A program made the translations under genes and the position numbers. Below the pieces are notes generated by a model. That model ran no database searches, was not told where the DNA came from, and saw only the letters and a list, made by a program, of their open reading frames with translations. Of a DNA stretch of 46,109 nucleotides, positions 8,107 through 15,221 are shown in pieces (the first letter of the stretch is position 1; each line of letters opens with the position of its first letter). Source of the stretch: an uncultured bacterium (GTDB lineage: Bacteria; Verrucomicrobiota; Kiritimatiellia; RFP12; UBA1067); assembly GCA_902761275.1 (NCBI GenBank), contig CACWJS010000006.1:1-46109 (forward strand), given 5' to 3'.

Positions 8107-8366
8107 TTCCACATTTCCTCGTCGATTGTCGAAAACGCCTTCTGGCTCTCCTCAAGCTCCTTGCAGTCGACATCTTTCAGGGCTCCGCAGAATCTCGCAA
8201 GATTATTCTGCGGCATTGACGACGAACGGCGTCTGACGAATCCCACCACAGGCGCAATAATTTCCTTTAGCGCAGCATTGACGCTTACTCCCTTTTTGTC
8301 GGAATACGCTCGAATTGCATCTATGAAATCACTCTCAGCCCTAAAAGTTAATGCGGCAATAGCCAT
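8103..8366 (-). CDS. vapB: VapB-type antitoxin
   Basis: An 87-residue protein. The N-terminal 45 residues look like a ribbon-helix-helix DNA-binding unit (LTFRAESDFIDAIRAYSDKK, then a KGVSVNAALKEII helix). The acidic C-terminus would wrap the toxin. Its stop overlaps the vapC ATG. An AAGGAG ribosome site lies seven bases before the start. A good promoter and repeated TGCATCA words lie immediately upstream and are the likely autoregulatory operator. Confidence 0.8.
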   Translation of the reverse strand: MAIAALTFRAESDFIDAIRAYSDKKGVSVNAALKEIIAPVVGFVRRRSSSMPQNNLARFCGALKDVDCKELEESQKAFSTIDEEMWK

Positions 8367-8379
8367 GACATTCTCCTTG

Positions 8380-8427
8380 CATCATTTTTATGCATCATAT
8401 TATGGCACAATAATGCATCACTGTCAA
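8380..8427 (-). promoter_or_regulatory. vapBC promoter and operator repeats
   Basis: On the minus strand TTGACA (8427-8422) is followed, after exactly 17 bases, by CATAAT (8404-8399). The word TGCATCA occurs three times around these boxes on the plus strand (from about 8379, 8391 and 8414), which suits binding by a dimeric ribbon-helix-helix antitoxin. This is one of the few classical two-box promoters visible in the window. Confidence 0.7.
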
Positions 8428-8437
8428 TAGCCCCCCA

Positions 8438-8470
8438 AAACAAAAACCCGCGGCGTTTCTGCCGCGGGCT
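8438..8470 (-). terminator. shared intrinsic terminator, copy 4
   Basis: The shared GC hairpin (8447-8468) is followed on the minus strand by TTTTTGTTTTG. It terminates the large secreted repeat protein gene. Confidence 0.8.
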
Positions 8471-8496
8471 TTGTTCTGTTCCTCCTGAACTCTTGG

Positions 8497-11220
8497 TTAC
8501 TCGGCCGGGTAGCCAATCACGAGCTGGTAGAACTTCTTCGTCTCGCCAAGCGCAGGCGTCAGGGAGATAGCACCCTCAGTTGCCGTGACAGCCGTGGGCG
8601 CGCCCAACGCATTCGGCGCATCACCCATCTTGACCGAGAGCGCACCATTGACGGTTGAGAGATTATAGTTGCCCGTAATCACGATCTTACCACCAACGAT
8701 GCTGATGGAGGCCGCAGCGAAGTCGTTCTTGTAATCAGCAACATTTACGCCCACGAGGAACGCCGCTTCTGCGTTCGCCGCAGTCGGATCGTTGCCAGCG
8801 GCAATCCAGGTATTGAACGCCGTCACCATGCTCGCCGGCTCATTGCCGCTGTTCCAACCGGCTGGCCAGTTGCTCTTCTCCGTCGGCGCAGGAATCGCAA
8901 CCGTAGCTTCAGCCGAGACCTCGATAGTGATCTTGCCATCCTGTCCAGCCGTCCAGCCAGTCGGCGTATCCGCATACTCGTAACCCGAGGCCGGCGTCGC
9001 GGTAATCGTGATCGTCTTGCCAACGGTGACCGCTGCAACATCGTTCACGAACTCAACCTCCGCTCCACCTTCGTTGTATATCGCCGCATACGTCGCGTTG
9101 GCAGTAGGCGTCACGGTGACAGTGTAGGTGCCGATGACCACAGCCGTCGGCGCAGGAATCGCGACCGTAGCTTCAGCCGAGACCTCGATGGTGATCTTGC
9201 CATCCTGTCCAGCCGTCCAGCCAGTCGGCGTATCCGCATACTCGTAACCCGAAGCCGGCGCCGCGGTGATCGTGATCGTCTTGCCAACGGTGACCGCTGC
9301 AACATCGTTCACGAACTCAACCGCCGCTCCACCGTCATTGTAGGCCGCGGAATACGTCGCGTTGGCATTCGGAGTCACGGTGACAGTGTAGGTTCCAATG
9401 ATCGGCTCACCAACAGTGAAGTATCCCGCATCGTAGGTAGCCTTAACGCCATCAGCCAGATAGTCATACAGATAGAACTTCGAGTCGACATCCTCAGGAT
9501 CATAATCTGGATCATAGAAAACACCGCCATTGACAACAATGTCACCAGTCGCTTCAGGATCCTGGAACTTCTCCGAATACAGAGTGGACTCAAACGTACC
9601 GGCATTTATCGTAGTCAGACCGTCATCCGTGTAGAAGGCACCAAGTGCACCTTCATACGTTGGCGCCTCAACAGTACCACCAGTCGCGCTATCAATAATT
9701 GTCAGCGTCGCACCATTGTTATTAATGGTGTATTCGTCAGCGTCGCCACCCTGCAAGGTCTTACCATTCAGGTCAAGCACAATGTATCCTGTCGTGAACG
9801 TAATCGACGCATTGTAATTCGCAAGAAGCTTGATAGTCGCCGGCGAGACCTCAGTTCCAGCCGAGACAGCAGCGGCAAGAGCTTCAGCAAAGGTACCATA
9901 GTGCGTCTCGCCAACCTGGAAGAGCGGTTCCATCGAAACAATGTTCAACTGAGCACCAGGAGCAACGGTAAAGGTGCTGCCAGAAATTGACGCCCCAGCC
10001 CCAGTCACAGTCCACGTGCCAGCCTCGTAGCCCTCAGCATACGTTGCGGTTACAGTGATTGCTGCAACTTCAGCAGCAAGGAGCAGATTTGTAGAGCCAG
10101 CGCCAGAAACCGCTTCACCATCAATCAGCACCGTCTCGCCTGCGGCAACTGTATAGGTTGCAACGTTTGCATCCCACGCAATAGTCACAGCTGTACCTTC
10201 AACAGGCAAGATGCCAGGCTTGTCAGCCGTGAACGAAATATCGTCAACAGAGCCATTACCCTTGAATCCAACAGCAGCAAGCGTGTCAAAATCGTCATCT
10301 CCAGAAGACAACAAGCTCGGCAAAAGCGCCTGCTTTTCGTTGTTGTAGAGGTAAGTCGAAACAACCGAGTTGAGGCTGACGACATAAGCAGAGTCACCAG
10401 CCGCCTTGCAACCAACAGATTCCGCCGTATAAACGAGATTCGTACCGTCAACATAAACGACAAAGCCGACGGGGGCGTATGTATTTCCAACATTGGAAAT
10501 CGCGCGAACCGTCAGGCGGTGCCACGCGGTCTTGTCAAACTGAACCTCGTTAGCGGACTGACCAGGGAACGTCAAGAAGTAGTTCGTCGCAACAATCGTT
10601 GAGTTTGCGGCGTCAACATAGGCCGCCCGAACAACGAAGTTGGTCAGCGCTGTCACGGTAATATTGTCATCCCCGTCACGTTCCTCTTCGCGCTCGACAT
10701 ACGAAATCGCAATCTTGTCGCCTACTGCGATATCTCCGGCTTCAAACGCCTTGTCGGCCGCCGTGAATTGAACGAGCGTATCAAGGTAGATGCCGTCACC
10801 GATTTCGACTTTTTCCAAGCCACTAAGAGAGGCCGCCTTTGGCCCAATCGTGCGATAAAGCAAATCGTTACTTGTGTCAACCGCAAGATACTTGCCATTG
10901 AGATCGCCGGCCCACTGAGCTGGACGATTTGTCACGGGAATATCAATAGCACTTGTCGGCGTCTCCCCATCAAGATACTGCTTAACGGTGGCAATTGGAT
11001 TATTGGTATAGGCATCAGTTCCTGTAGTTACCGTGGTAAACCAAAAGAGACTCCCCTGATCGGTGCCGCTATCATCATAGTCAACGAGGTCGCTGAAGTT
11101 CTTCTCGCCTGTGGACAAGCCTTCGAAACTTGTGCCAGAGGGCAGGTCAACGGCGTTTGCCGCGCCCATCGCGAGAAACGCGAAGGCCGAAGCAACGGCT
11201 GCAGTTATTAGTTTTTTCAT
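8497..11220 (-). CDS. large secreted repeat protein (unknown function)
   Basis: The 907-residue product begins with a clear signal peptide (MKKLITAAVASAF, cleavage probably after AANA). An AGGGAG ribosome site precedes this ATG, so the longer open frame is not used. The first 300 residues resemble a LamG/concanavalin-like fold. The middle includes a parallel-beta-like segment (around VLDLNGKTLQGG and INNNGATLTII). Two nearly identical 88-residue modules follow at about 605-780, each with TVTVTP and a GYEYADTPTGW element. The C-terminal part ends with a Gly/Thr-rich beta domain. No catalytic motif is recognised. It is a typical extracellular protein of Kiritimatiellota/Lentisphaerota-like bacteria, possibly an adhesin or matrix protein. 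It ends at a shared terminator. Confidence 0.8.
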   Translation of the reverse strand: MKKLITAAVASAFAFLAMGAANAVDLPSGTSFEGLSTGEKNFSDLVDYDDSGTDQGSLFWFTTVTTGTDAYTNNPIATVKQYLDGETPTSAIDIPVTNRPAQWAGDLNGKYLAVDTSNDLLYRTIGPKAASLSGLEKVEIGDGIYLDTLVQFTAADKAFEAGDIAVGDKIAISYVEREEERDGDDNITVTALTNFVVRAAYVDAANSTIVATNYFLTFPGQSANEVQFDKTAWHRLTVRAISNVGNTYAPVGFVVYVDGTNLVYTAESVGCKAAGDSAYVVSLNSVVSTYLYNNEKQALLPSLLSSGDDDFDTLAAVGFKGNGSVDDISFTADKPGILPVEGTAVTIAWDANVATYTVAAGETVLIDGEAVSGAGSTNLLLAAEVAAITVTATYAEGYEAGTWTVTGAGASISGSTFTVAPGAQLNIVSMEPLFQVGETHYGTFAEALAAAVSAGTEVSPATIKLLANYNASITFTTGYIVLDLNGKTLQGGDADEYTINNNGATLTIIDSATGGTVEAPTYEGALGAFYTDDGLTTINAGTFESTLYSEKFQDPEATGDIVVNGGVFYDPDYDPEDVDSKFYLYDYLADGVKATYDAGYFTVGEPIIGTYTVTVTPNANATYSAAYNDGGAAVEFVNDVAAVTVGKTITITAAPASGYEYADTPTGWTAGQDGKITIEVSAEATVAIPAPTAVVIGTYTVTVTPTANATYAAIYNEGGAEVEFVNDVAAVTVGKTITITATPASGYEYADTPTGWTAGQDGKITIEVSAEATVAIPAPTEKSNWPAGWNSGNEPASMVTAFNTWIAAGNDPTAANAEAAFLVGVNVADYKNDFAAASISIVGGKIVITGNYNLSTVNGALSVKMGDAPNALGAPTAVTATEGAISLTPALGETKKFYQLVIGYPAE
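8878..9405 (-). repeat. two 264-bp direct repeats inside the secreted protein gene
   Basis: Two near-identical in-frame units of 264 bp (88 residues) lie head to tail. Nearly all differences between the copies are silent or conservative, which points to recent duplication or gene conversion. They encode TVTVTP...GYEYADTPTGW modules. Confidence 0.85.
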
Positions 11221-11340
11221 ATTCTTTACTCCCTGTTTGTCCTTGAAATTTGTTGGTGCATTTTCCCAGACAACACGTATGATACCAAATTCTCGTCTCC
11301 CCCGCAAGGGGGAAAATGAAAAAATTTTCACCCGTCTGGG

Positions 11341-11400
11341 GGAAGTGGTTTTAGGGGGCAGGGGTCAGAAGTTGGAGTTCAGAGTTGGAGTTGGAGGTCA
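11341..11400. repeat. GAGTTGGAGTTCAGAGTTGG family repeat
   Basis: A copy of a dispersed, purine-rich tandem repeat built from GAGTTGGAGTT and CAGAGTTGGAGTTGGAGG words. Other copies lie near 12684, 15178, 18079, 18226, 30092, 43922 and, inverted, 44164 and 44246. Confidence 0.75.
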
Positions 11401-11709
11401 GGGGTCGTAACCGCCCCTTGTGGGTGGGCGCGACCCATAGGGAAGCGAACACGCCGAGCGGAGCGAGTGCCGAGGGGGCTTGGGGGTTAGATAGAGTCGA
11501 TCTCTGACCATCGGCCAACTAGAAAGCGCGTTAAAGGCGATTCCCTTACGCAAGTAGTTGTTCGTGTCATCAAGGAATTCCGGCATTGAAAGTTTCATCG
11601 CCATGTTCTCTTCGAACAAATTCATTGTCGGCACATATCCGACGGAGAATCTGATATATTCCGAAAAGCATTTCATTACAGCGGCTGTGTCGATGTTTGC
11701 GCTTATCAT
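11398..11709 (-). pseudogene. short partner of AbiEi; probable remnant of an AbiEii-type toxin
   Basis: The open frame of 103 codons starts in an ATGA overlap with the AbiEi-type gene, the place where the AbiEii nucleotidyltransferase toxin normally starts. At roughly a third of the usual toxin length it shows no nucleotidyltransferase GS-x-D motif. Its residues about 30-75 (NLFEENMAMKLSMPEFLDD, then SWPMVRDRLY) resemble the C-terminal tail of AbiEii-type toxins. The last third runs into dispersed repeat sequence. I infer a toxin that lost its catalytic part by internal deletion. It could also be a genuine small gene of unknown role. Confidence 0.4.
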
Positions 11710-12515
11710 AAGTCGTCAATTTCTATTTGCGTGTTTAGGATGACTTTCCATTTTTCGTCCACTTCTCCACTTGGCTCCGACCTGGATGAAAGAGCGGTAT
11801 TGCGGATTCGGGAATTGAGCTTGCGAAGTTCAGAATAGATGGTTTCGCCTTGCCTTTTGTCGCCAATAACTGTATCTATGATATAGCCGAGACGCTGGAT
11901 GCACGGTGTGGAGCAAAGATTGAAGACACCCTCCGATGCGTTGGCGAAATCGGTGGATTCTATCAATTCCGACAGTATGGTGGCAACAACGGAAAGACCG
12001 CCTGCTTGGGATTCGTATTGAACAAGGTCTATGGCTGTCAGTTCAGCGTTTGAGTATACGACAGGTCCGGCTTCTCCTGGTTTTTCGCATAGAAAGCGAG
12101 TTGGAATGGCATTTTTGTAAATCCACTTGATGTCGCGCTTACTCTTTGTGGGAGAATATATTTTAGGTAATGTTGTGAAGACGAAATCCGATTGCGGTTT
12201 TTGGTGAGACGAGCCCCAGAGCAATGCGGCGCTAAGCAGGCCGAAGTAGTAGTTGCGATTCAGATGCTTCATCAGCGCATCAATGTAAAAGTATGGTGGG
12301 ACTGCTCCCCTGAGCGCATATTGGGATGGAATTACCACATAAAATGATTTATATGGAGAATAGACGATGTTATCGCGCTTCAGTCGCATAAGTGCGTTGA
12401 GTAGGCACTGAAGAGTATGCTCAGGAAATGCCTTCTTCAAGGCGTCCATAGTGAATACGGGATTACCCCTCACTTCTTGTTCTCGCGCCCATTTCCTTAC
12501 TGTGTTGACATTCAT
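11706..12515 (-). CDS. AbiEi-type antitoxin / transcriptional regulator
   Basis: The 269-residue protein has an N-terminal winged-helix-like domain (VFTMDALKKAF, then LMRLKRDNIVYSPYKSFYVV) followed by the AbiEi antitoxin-type domain (PPYFYIDALMKHL, YYFGLLSAALLWG). AbiEi proteins repress their operon and oppose the AbiEii nucleotidyltransferase in type IV toxin-antitoxin abortive-infection systems. The toxin frame downstream is severely shortened. The start has no Shine-Dalgarno and a TATATT box lies six bases before it, so a leaderless mRNA is likely. Two palindromes just upstream, TTGTAGGCTACAA and TTGCACGCTGCAA (about 12553-12595), could be operators. Confidence 0.75.
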   Translation of the reverse strand: MNVNTVRKWAREQEVRGNPVFTMDALKKAFPEHTLQCLLNALMRLKRDNIVYSPYKSFYVVIPSQYALRGAVPPYFYIDALMKHLNRNYYFGLLSAALLWGSSHQKPQSDFVFTTLPKIYSPTKSKRDIKWIYKNAIPTRFLCEKPGEAGPVVYSNAELTAIDLVQYESQAGGLSVVATILSELIESTDFANASEGVFNLCSTPCIQRLGYIIDTVIGDKRQGETIYSELRKLNSRIRNTALSSRSEPSGEVDEKWKVILNTQIEIDDL

Positions 12516-12521
12516 GGCTAG

Positions 12522-12527
12522 AATATA
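12522..12527 (-). promoter_or_regulatory. -10 box directly before the AbiEi-type start
   Basis: The minus-strand TATATT ends six bases before the ATG. It fits the leaderless promoter pattern of the region, though the box is not the perfect TATAAT. Confidence 0.4.
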
Positions 12528-12549
12528 ATCAGTATTTGAGTATGTTCTC

Positions 12550-12600
12550 TATGGTTGTAGGCTACAAGTATACCATATGCGGTTGCACGCTGCAATGGGG
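12550..12600. promoter_or_regulatory. possible AbiEi operator palindromes
   Basis: TTGTAGGCTACAA (about 12553-12565) is a near-perfect 13-bp palindrome, and TTGCACGCTGCAA (about 12583-12595) is an imperfect one 30 bp away. Both lie upstream of the AbiEi-type gene, whose family autoregulates by binding inverted repeats. Position and symmetry are the only evidence. Confidence 0.35.
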
Positions 12601-12659
12601 TATTTTACCTATTTTAATCCGCTGCCGATCCAAAATTTGGATGAATTTTAATTTTTTTT

Positions 12660-12821
12660 CATCCACATGGGGGAAGCGGTTTTAGGAGTTGGAGGTCAGA
12701 GTTGGAGTTGGAGAGTGGAGGGTTAGGAGTCGGCGGTGGAGCGAAGGTTCGAGCGAGCGGATACGGCGTATTCGCCGAGGTTCCGCGAGGAGAAGCCTTC
12801 GGACACCGCCGACAACCACCA
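12660..12821. repeat. GAGTTGG repeat and GTCGGCGGTG element, copy 1
   Basis: A GAGTTGG-family repeat (about 12684-12720) is followed by an 85-bp element (12729-12813) with perfect 10-bp inverted ends, GTCGGCGGTG and CACCGCCGAC. The second full-ended copy is at 18171-18438 and partial 3' ends occur at 16665 and 20640. It is joined directly to the REP-like stem-loop that follows. Confidence 0.75.
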
Positions 12822-12884
12822 TTTTTGGGGACAGACCCCACGATAGCCAATAAAATCAAGGATCTTACGGGGTCTGTCCCCGGG
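12822..12884. repeat. REP-like stem-loop, copy 1
   Basis: Perfect 13-bp arms GGGGACAGACCCC (12827-12839) and GGGGTCTGTCCCC (12869-12881) flank a 29-bp middle beginning ACGATAGCCAATAAAATCAA. The element abuts the stop codon of the DUF4143-type gene, so it may also act as an mRNA 3' hairpin. Similar GGGGACAGACCCC elements are widespread bacterial REPs. Confidence 0.85.
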
Positions 12885-12885
12885 T

Positions 12886-14175
12886 TTAGGGTCTGAGTGC
12901 ACCGATAGGGCAAACTATGATGCCATCCTCACGGCGATAGCCAAAGTCCCCGTCTGCGACAAGAACCATGCGAAACGATGGCGAGGGCATGCGCGTAGTG
13001 TCGATCTTCGCGGACAGCGCGTCAAGTGTCTTGACGCCTTTTTCGATCAACGTCTCGCCACCGGTCTTGATTTCAATGAGTCCGTAAGAGCCGTTCTCCA
13101 GCCTCAAGACAGCATCGCATTCAAGTCCGCTCTTGTCCAAGTAGTGCAGAAGCGAACCGCCAAGTGCATCGGCTATGGTGCGGAGATCCCGGACGGCAAG
13201 TGTCTCAAAGAAAAAACCAAAAGTCGTAAGGTCGTTCATCAGGTCGCCCGGTCCTACACCCATGGCGGCCGCGGCAATCGACGGATCGGTGTAATACCGC
13301 GTGTCGGTGGTGCGAAGCGGCGTCTTGCATCTCAAATTTGGACACCAGGCGCGCATGTCCTCCGTGACGAAGATTCTGCGCAATGCCTTGAGATAAGAGT
13401 ATACGGTGTCTTCAGTCAGCGTGTCTGTGTCATTCGCCTTCATGTCCTCGCAAATTCCGGACGCAGACGACTGGGTGCCCTGTAGCCGCGCAAGACTACG
13501 CATGAGCCGTTGCACACGCTCGGGGTCTCTGAGCTTTTTGTCGACTCTGGAAATGTCGCTTTCGGCTATCGCCGCAAAATATTCCTTGGCCGGACCACGC
13601 GCCGCCCTTCCAGACAAGCCAAGCGCCCCCGGCCATCCACCGCGGCAGACGAGTTCGCAAACGTCCTCCAGTTCGAGAGTGCTTTTCGCACCAGTTACAT
13701 CTTCCCCCGAGAAAACACGCTGCATCGACACTTCGCCCGTCGATTCACCGCTTTCCCACAAGCTCATCGGCCGCATGGTAAGTCGCGCTATTCGTCCCGT
13801 GCCGGTATGTCTCGGCACACGGTCGTCAGACCCTTCGTCGATTTCGGGTGGCACCGCGCTTCCCGTAAGGACAAAGAGCCCTCTGCCGCCTTTATCAACC
13901 GCAGAGCGCACAGCATCCCATATTAGCGGACCTTCTTGCCATTCGTCAATAAGACGCGGCGTCGCCCCTTCCAGCAACTTATCTGGGCGAGTTTGCGCGA
14001 GAAGTCGATTGGCACTTCCTTTTACCGAGTCTTCTAAAGAGACCTCGCTTTTCACTGCCTGACGTGATGTAGTAGTCTTACCGCACCATTTTGGTCCCTG
14101 CACCAAAACAGCACCCATATAGGACAACTTCTCTGCCAAAAGTGCATCGGCCACTCTTTTTCGATATTTCGCCAT
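12886..14175 (-). CDS. DUF4143-type ATPase with nuclease-like C-terminus
   Basis: About 429 residues. The N-terminal AAA_14 domain has Walker A GPKWCGKTT (27-34) and the sensor-like FVLTGSA. The C-terminal DUF4143 region ends in a PD-(D/E)XK-like pattern: the aspartate in LECDAVL followed by LIEIKTG. Such proteins are common and highly paralogous in Bacteroidota and PVC genomes; their role is not established. The Walker B aspartate appears as LIDEWQEGP. The start at 14175 (MAKYRKRV) fits the family; TATAAT lies nine bases upstream and there is no Shine-Dalgarno. The stop abuts a REP-like stem-loop. Confidence 0.85.
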   Translation of the reverse strand: MAKYRKRVADALLAEKLSYMGAVLVQGPKWCGKTTTSRQAVKSEVSLEDSVKGSANRLLAQTRPDKLLEGATPRLIDEWQEGPLIWDAVRSAVDKGGRGLFVLTGSAVPPEIDEGSDDRVPRHTGTGRIARLTMRPMSLWESGESTGEVSMQRVFSGEDVTGAKSTLELEDVCELVCRGGWPGALGLSGRAARGPAKEYFAAIAESDISRVDKKLRDPERVQRLMRSLARLQGTQSSASGICEDMKANDTDTLTEDTVYSYLKALRRIFVTEDMRAWCPNLRCKTPLRTTDTRYYTDPSIAAAAMGVGPGDLMNDLTTFGFFFETLAVRDLRTIADALGGSLLHYLDKSGLECDAVLRLENGSYGLIEIKTGGETLIEKGVKTLDALSAKIDTTRMPSPSFRMVLVADGDFGYRREDGIIVCPIGALRP

Positions 14176-14184
14176 AACGGAGAA

Positions 14185-14193
14185 ATTATAGCA
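14185..14193 (-). promoter_or_regulatory. extended -10 promoter before the DUF4143-type gene
   Basis: The minus strand reads TGCTATAAT, ending nine bases before the ATG, after a T-run. It matches the leaderless promoter pattern of the region. Confidence 0.5.
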
Positions 14194-14216
14194 AAAATCA
14201 TCATACCCCGTCAACC

Positions 14217-14283
14217 GCTAGGTAATTTGGCGCGTTTTCGTTAGGTAATTTGGCGCGTTTTCGTTAGGTAATTTGGCGCACAA
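14217..14283. repeat. three tandem TTAGGTAATTTGGCGCG units
   Basis: A 23-bp unit containing TAGGTAATTTGGCGC is repeated three times head to tail. The leading part CGTCAACCGYTAGGTAATTTG is shared with 20522-20542, again just before a REP-like stem-loop and just upstream of a cassette gene. Confidence 0.8.
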
Positions 14284-14310
14284 GACCCCATAGCATCCAC
14301 GCTCGATTTA

Positions 14311-14370
14311 TTTTTGGGGACAGACCCCACGATAGCCAATAAAATCAAGGGTTTTGCGGGGTCCCCGAGT
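14311..14370. repeat. REP-like stem-loop, copy 2 (shortened arm)
   Basis: The left arm GGGGACAGACCCC (14316-14328) and the conserved middle are intact. The right arm is shortened to GGGGTCCCC (14358-14366), having lost CTGT. Confidence 0.8.
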
Positions 14371-14428
14371 TTATTCCTCCCCTCTACGCGTTCTACACGG
14401 CTATTACCCCTCTCCAACTCCCCCCACA

Positions 14429-14460
14429 ACAAAACCCGCGGCGTTTCTGCCGCGGGATTT
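14429..14460 (-). terminator. shared intrinsic terminator, copy 5
   Basis: The shared GC hairpin (14435-14456) is followed on the minus strand by TTTTGTTG. It lies just after the XRE antitoxin gene of the RelE-type cassette. Confidence 0.75.
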
Positions 14461-14467
14461 GTTTATC

Positions 14468-14785
14468 TTATGCCATTGCACTGTCACGGCACTCCTCATC
14501 GACCGCCTCTGCGAACAACTGCGGCCGACGAATAGCAATCCGCAGAAGAACACGTGCCGCACCACTTGGACGACGACGCCCCTGCTCCCAATTTCGTAGC
14601 GTTCCAACACTAACCCCCATAAATTTGGCGAAAGTGTTTTGACTTAGATGAAATGCCTGCCGAACTTGTTGCACATCCTCTTTCTTTTCGACAACAAATC
14701 GACGAGAGGGCTCGCGAGTTCCATTAAGAATCTCTGCACCCTCGCGCATGCTTTGCATAAGCAAGTCAAAGTTTTTCTTATTCAT
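14468..14785 (-). CDS. HigA2/NadS-type XRE antitoxin
   Basis: This 105-residue protein starts at MNKKNFDLL (ATG at 14785). A Cro/C1-type helix-turn-helix occupies about residues 42-95 (LSQNTFAKFMGVSVGTLRNW, then EQGRRRPSG). It matches antitoxins that follow a RelE-type toxin gene and that repress the operon. The start overlaps the end of the toxin frame by 8 bp. The toxin frame is interrupted, so this may be an orphan antitoxin unless the interruption is a sequence error or is read through by frameshifting. Confidence 0.82.
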   Translation of the reverse strand: MNKKNFDLLMQSMREGAEILNGTREPSRRFVVEKKEDVQQVRQAFHLSQNTFAKFMGVSVGTLRNWEQGRRRPSGAARVLLRIAIRRPQLFAEAVDEECRDSAMA

Positions 14786-15097
14786 GTTTATACTCCTCAG
14801 CAATTTGCTTCATCAATCGTTTCTGTTCTTCTGTTAAGTTATCGCGCTCATTCTTCAAGTACACATATAACATCAATATTTTATCACCGAAATTCCAATA
14901 ATAGATCAAGCGTGCGCCACCTCGTTTTCCGCGTCCAGAGCCAACCCATCTTATTTTTCTTACGCCGCCTGCTCCAGGAATCATTGCGCCCGAATCTGGA
15001 TGGTGTCAGCAAGATGACTTTGCAGACTTGCATACTCGTCATCGCTCATTGCATCAAGAATGCGCCGCGTAAAAACCTTTGTCTCAACAAAAATCAT
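14778..15097 (-). pseudogene. frameshifted RelE-type toxin
   Basis: From the ATG at 15097 the frame reads like a RelE-family toxin (MIFVETKVFTRRILDAM, then DDEYASLQSHLAD) and then hits a TGA near 14984. In another frame the sequence resumes with the rest of the same protein (PDSGAMIPGAGGVRKIRW, then RGGARLIYYW and LMLYVYLKNE), the conserved core of this toxin group. The shift falls at about 14998-15007, around GACACCATCC. All other parts are intact, so this is a recent inactivation, an assembly error or, least likely, programmed frameshifting. TATAAT lies six bases before the ATG. Confidence 0.85.
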
Positions 15098-15103
15098 GCG
15101 TAC

Positions 15104-15109
15104 ATTATA
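15104..15109 (-). promoter_or_regulatory. -10 promoter directly before the RelE-type toxin
   Basis: A perfect minus-strand TATAAT ends six bases before the ATG of the toxin, preceded by TGG-TG. It fits the leaderless pattern. Confidence 0.5.
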
Positions 15110-15139
15110 CACCATTGGCGCACATAAGTCAATGGCGCA

Positions 15140-15218
15140 CTTCCTCCAAAATTCACCCACTTGTGGAAGTGGTTTTTAGGAGTTGGAGGTCAGAGTTGGA
15201 GTTGGAGGCAGGGGTTAG
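15140..15218. repeat. GAGTTGG family repeat
   Basis: GGAGTTGGAGGTCAGAGTTG and related words at 15178-15213 follow a TGTGGAAGTGGTTTTTAGG lead-in that also precedes the copies near 11340 and 12665. It lies between the stop of the DUF234-type gene and the RelE-type cassette. Confidence 0.7.
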
Positions 15219-15221
15219 GGG

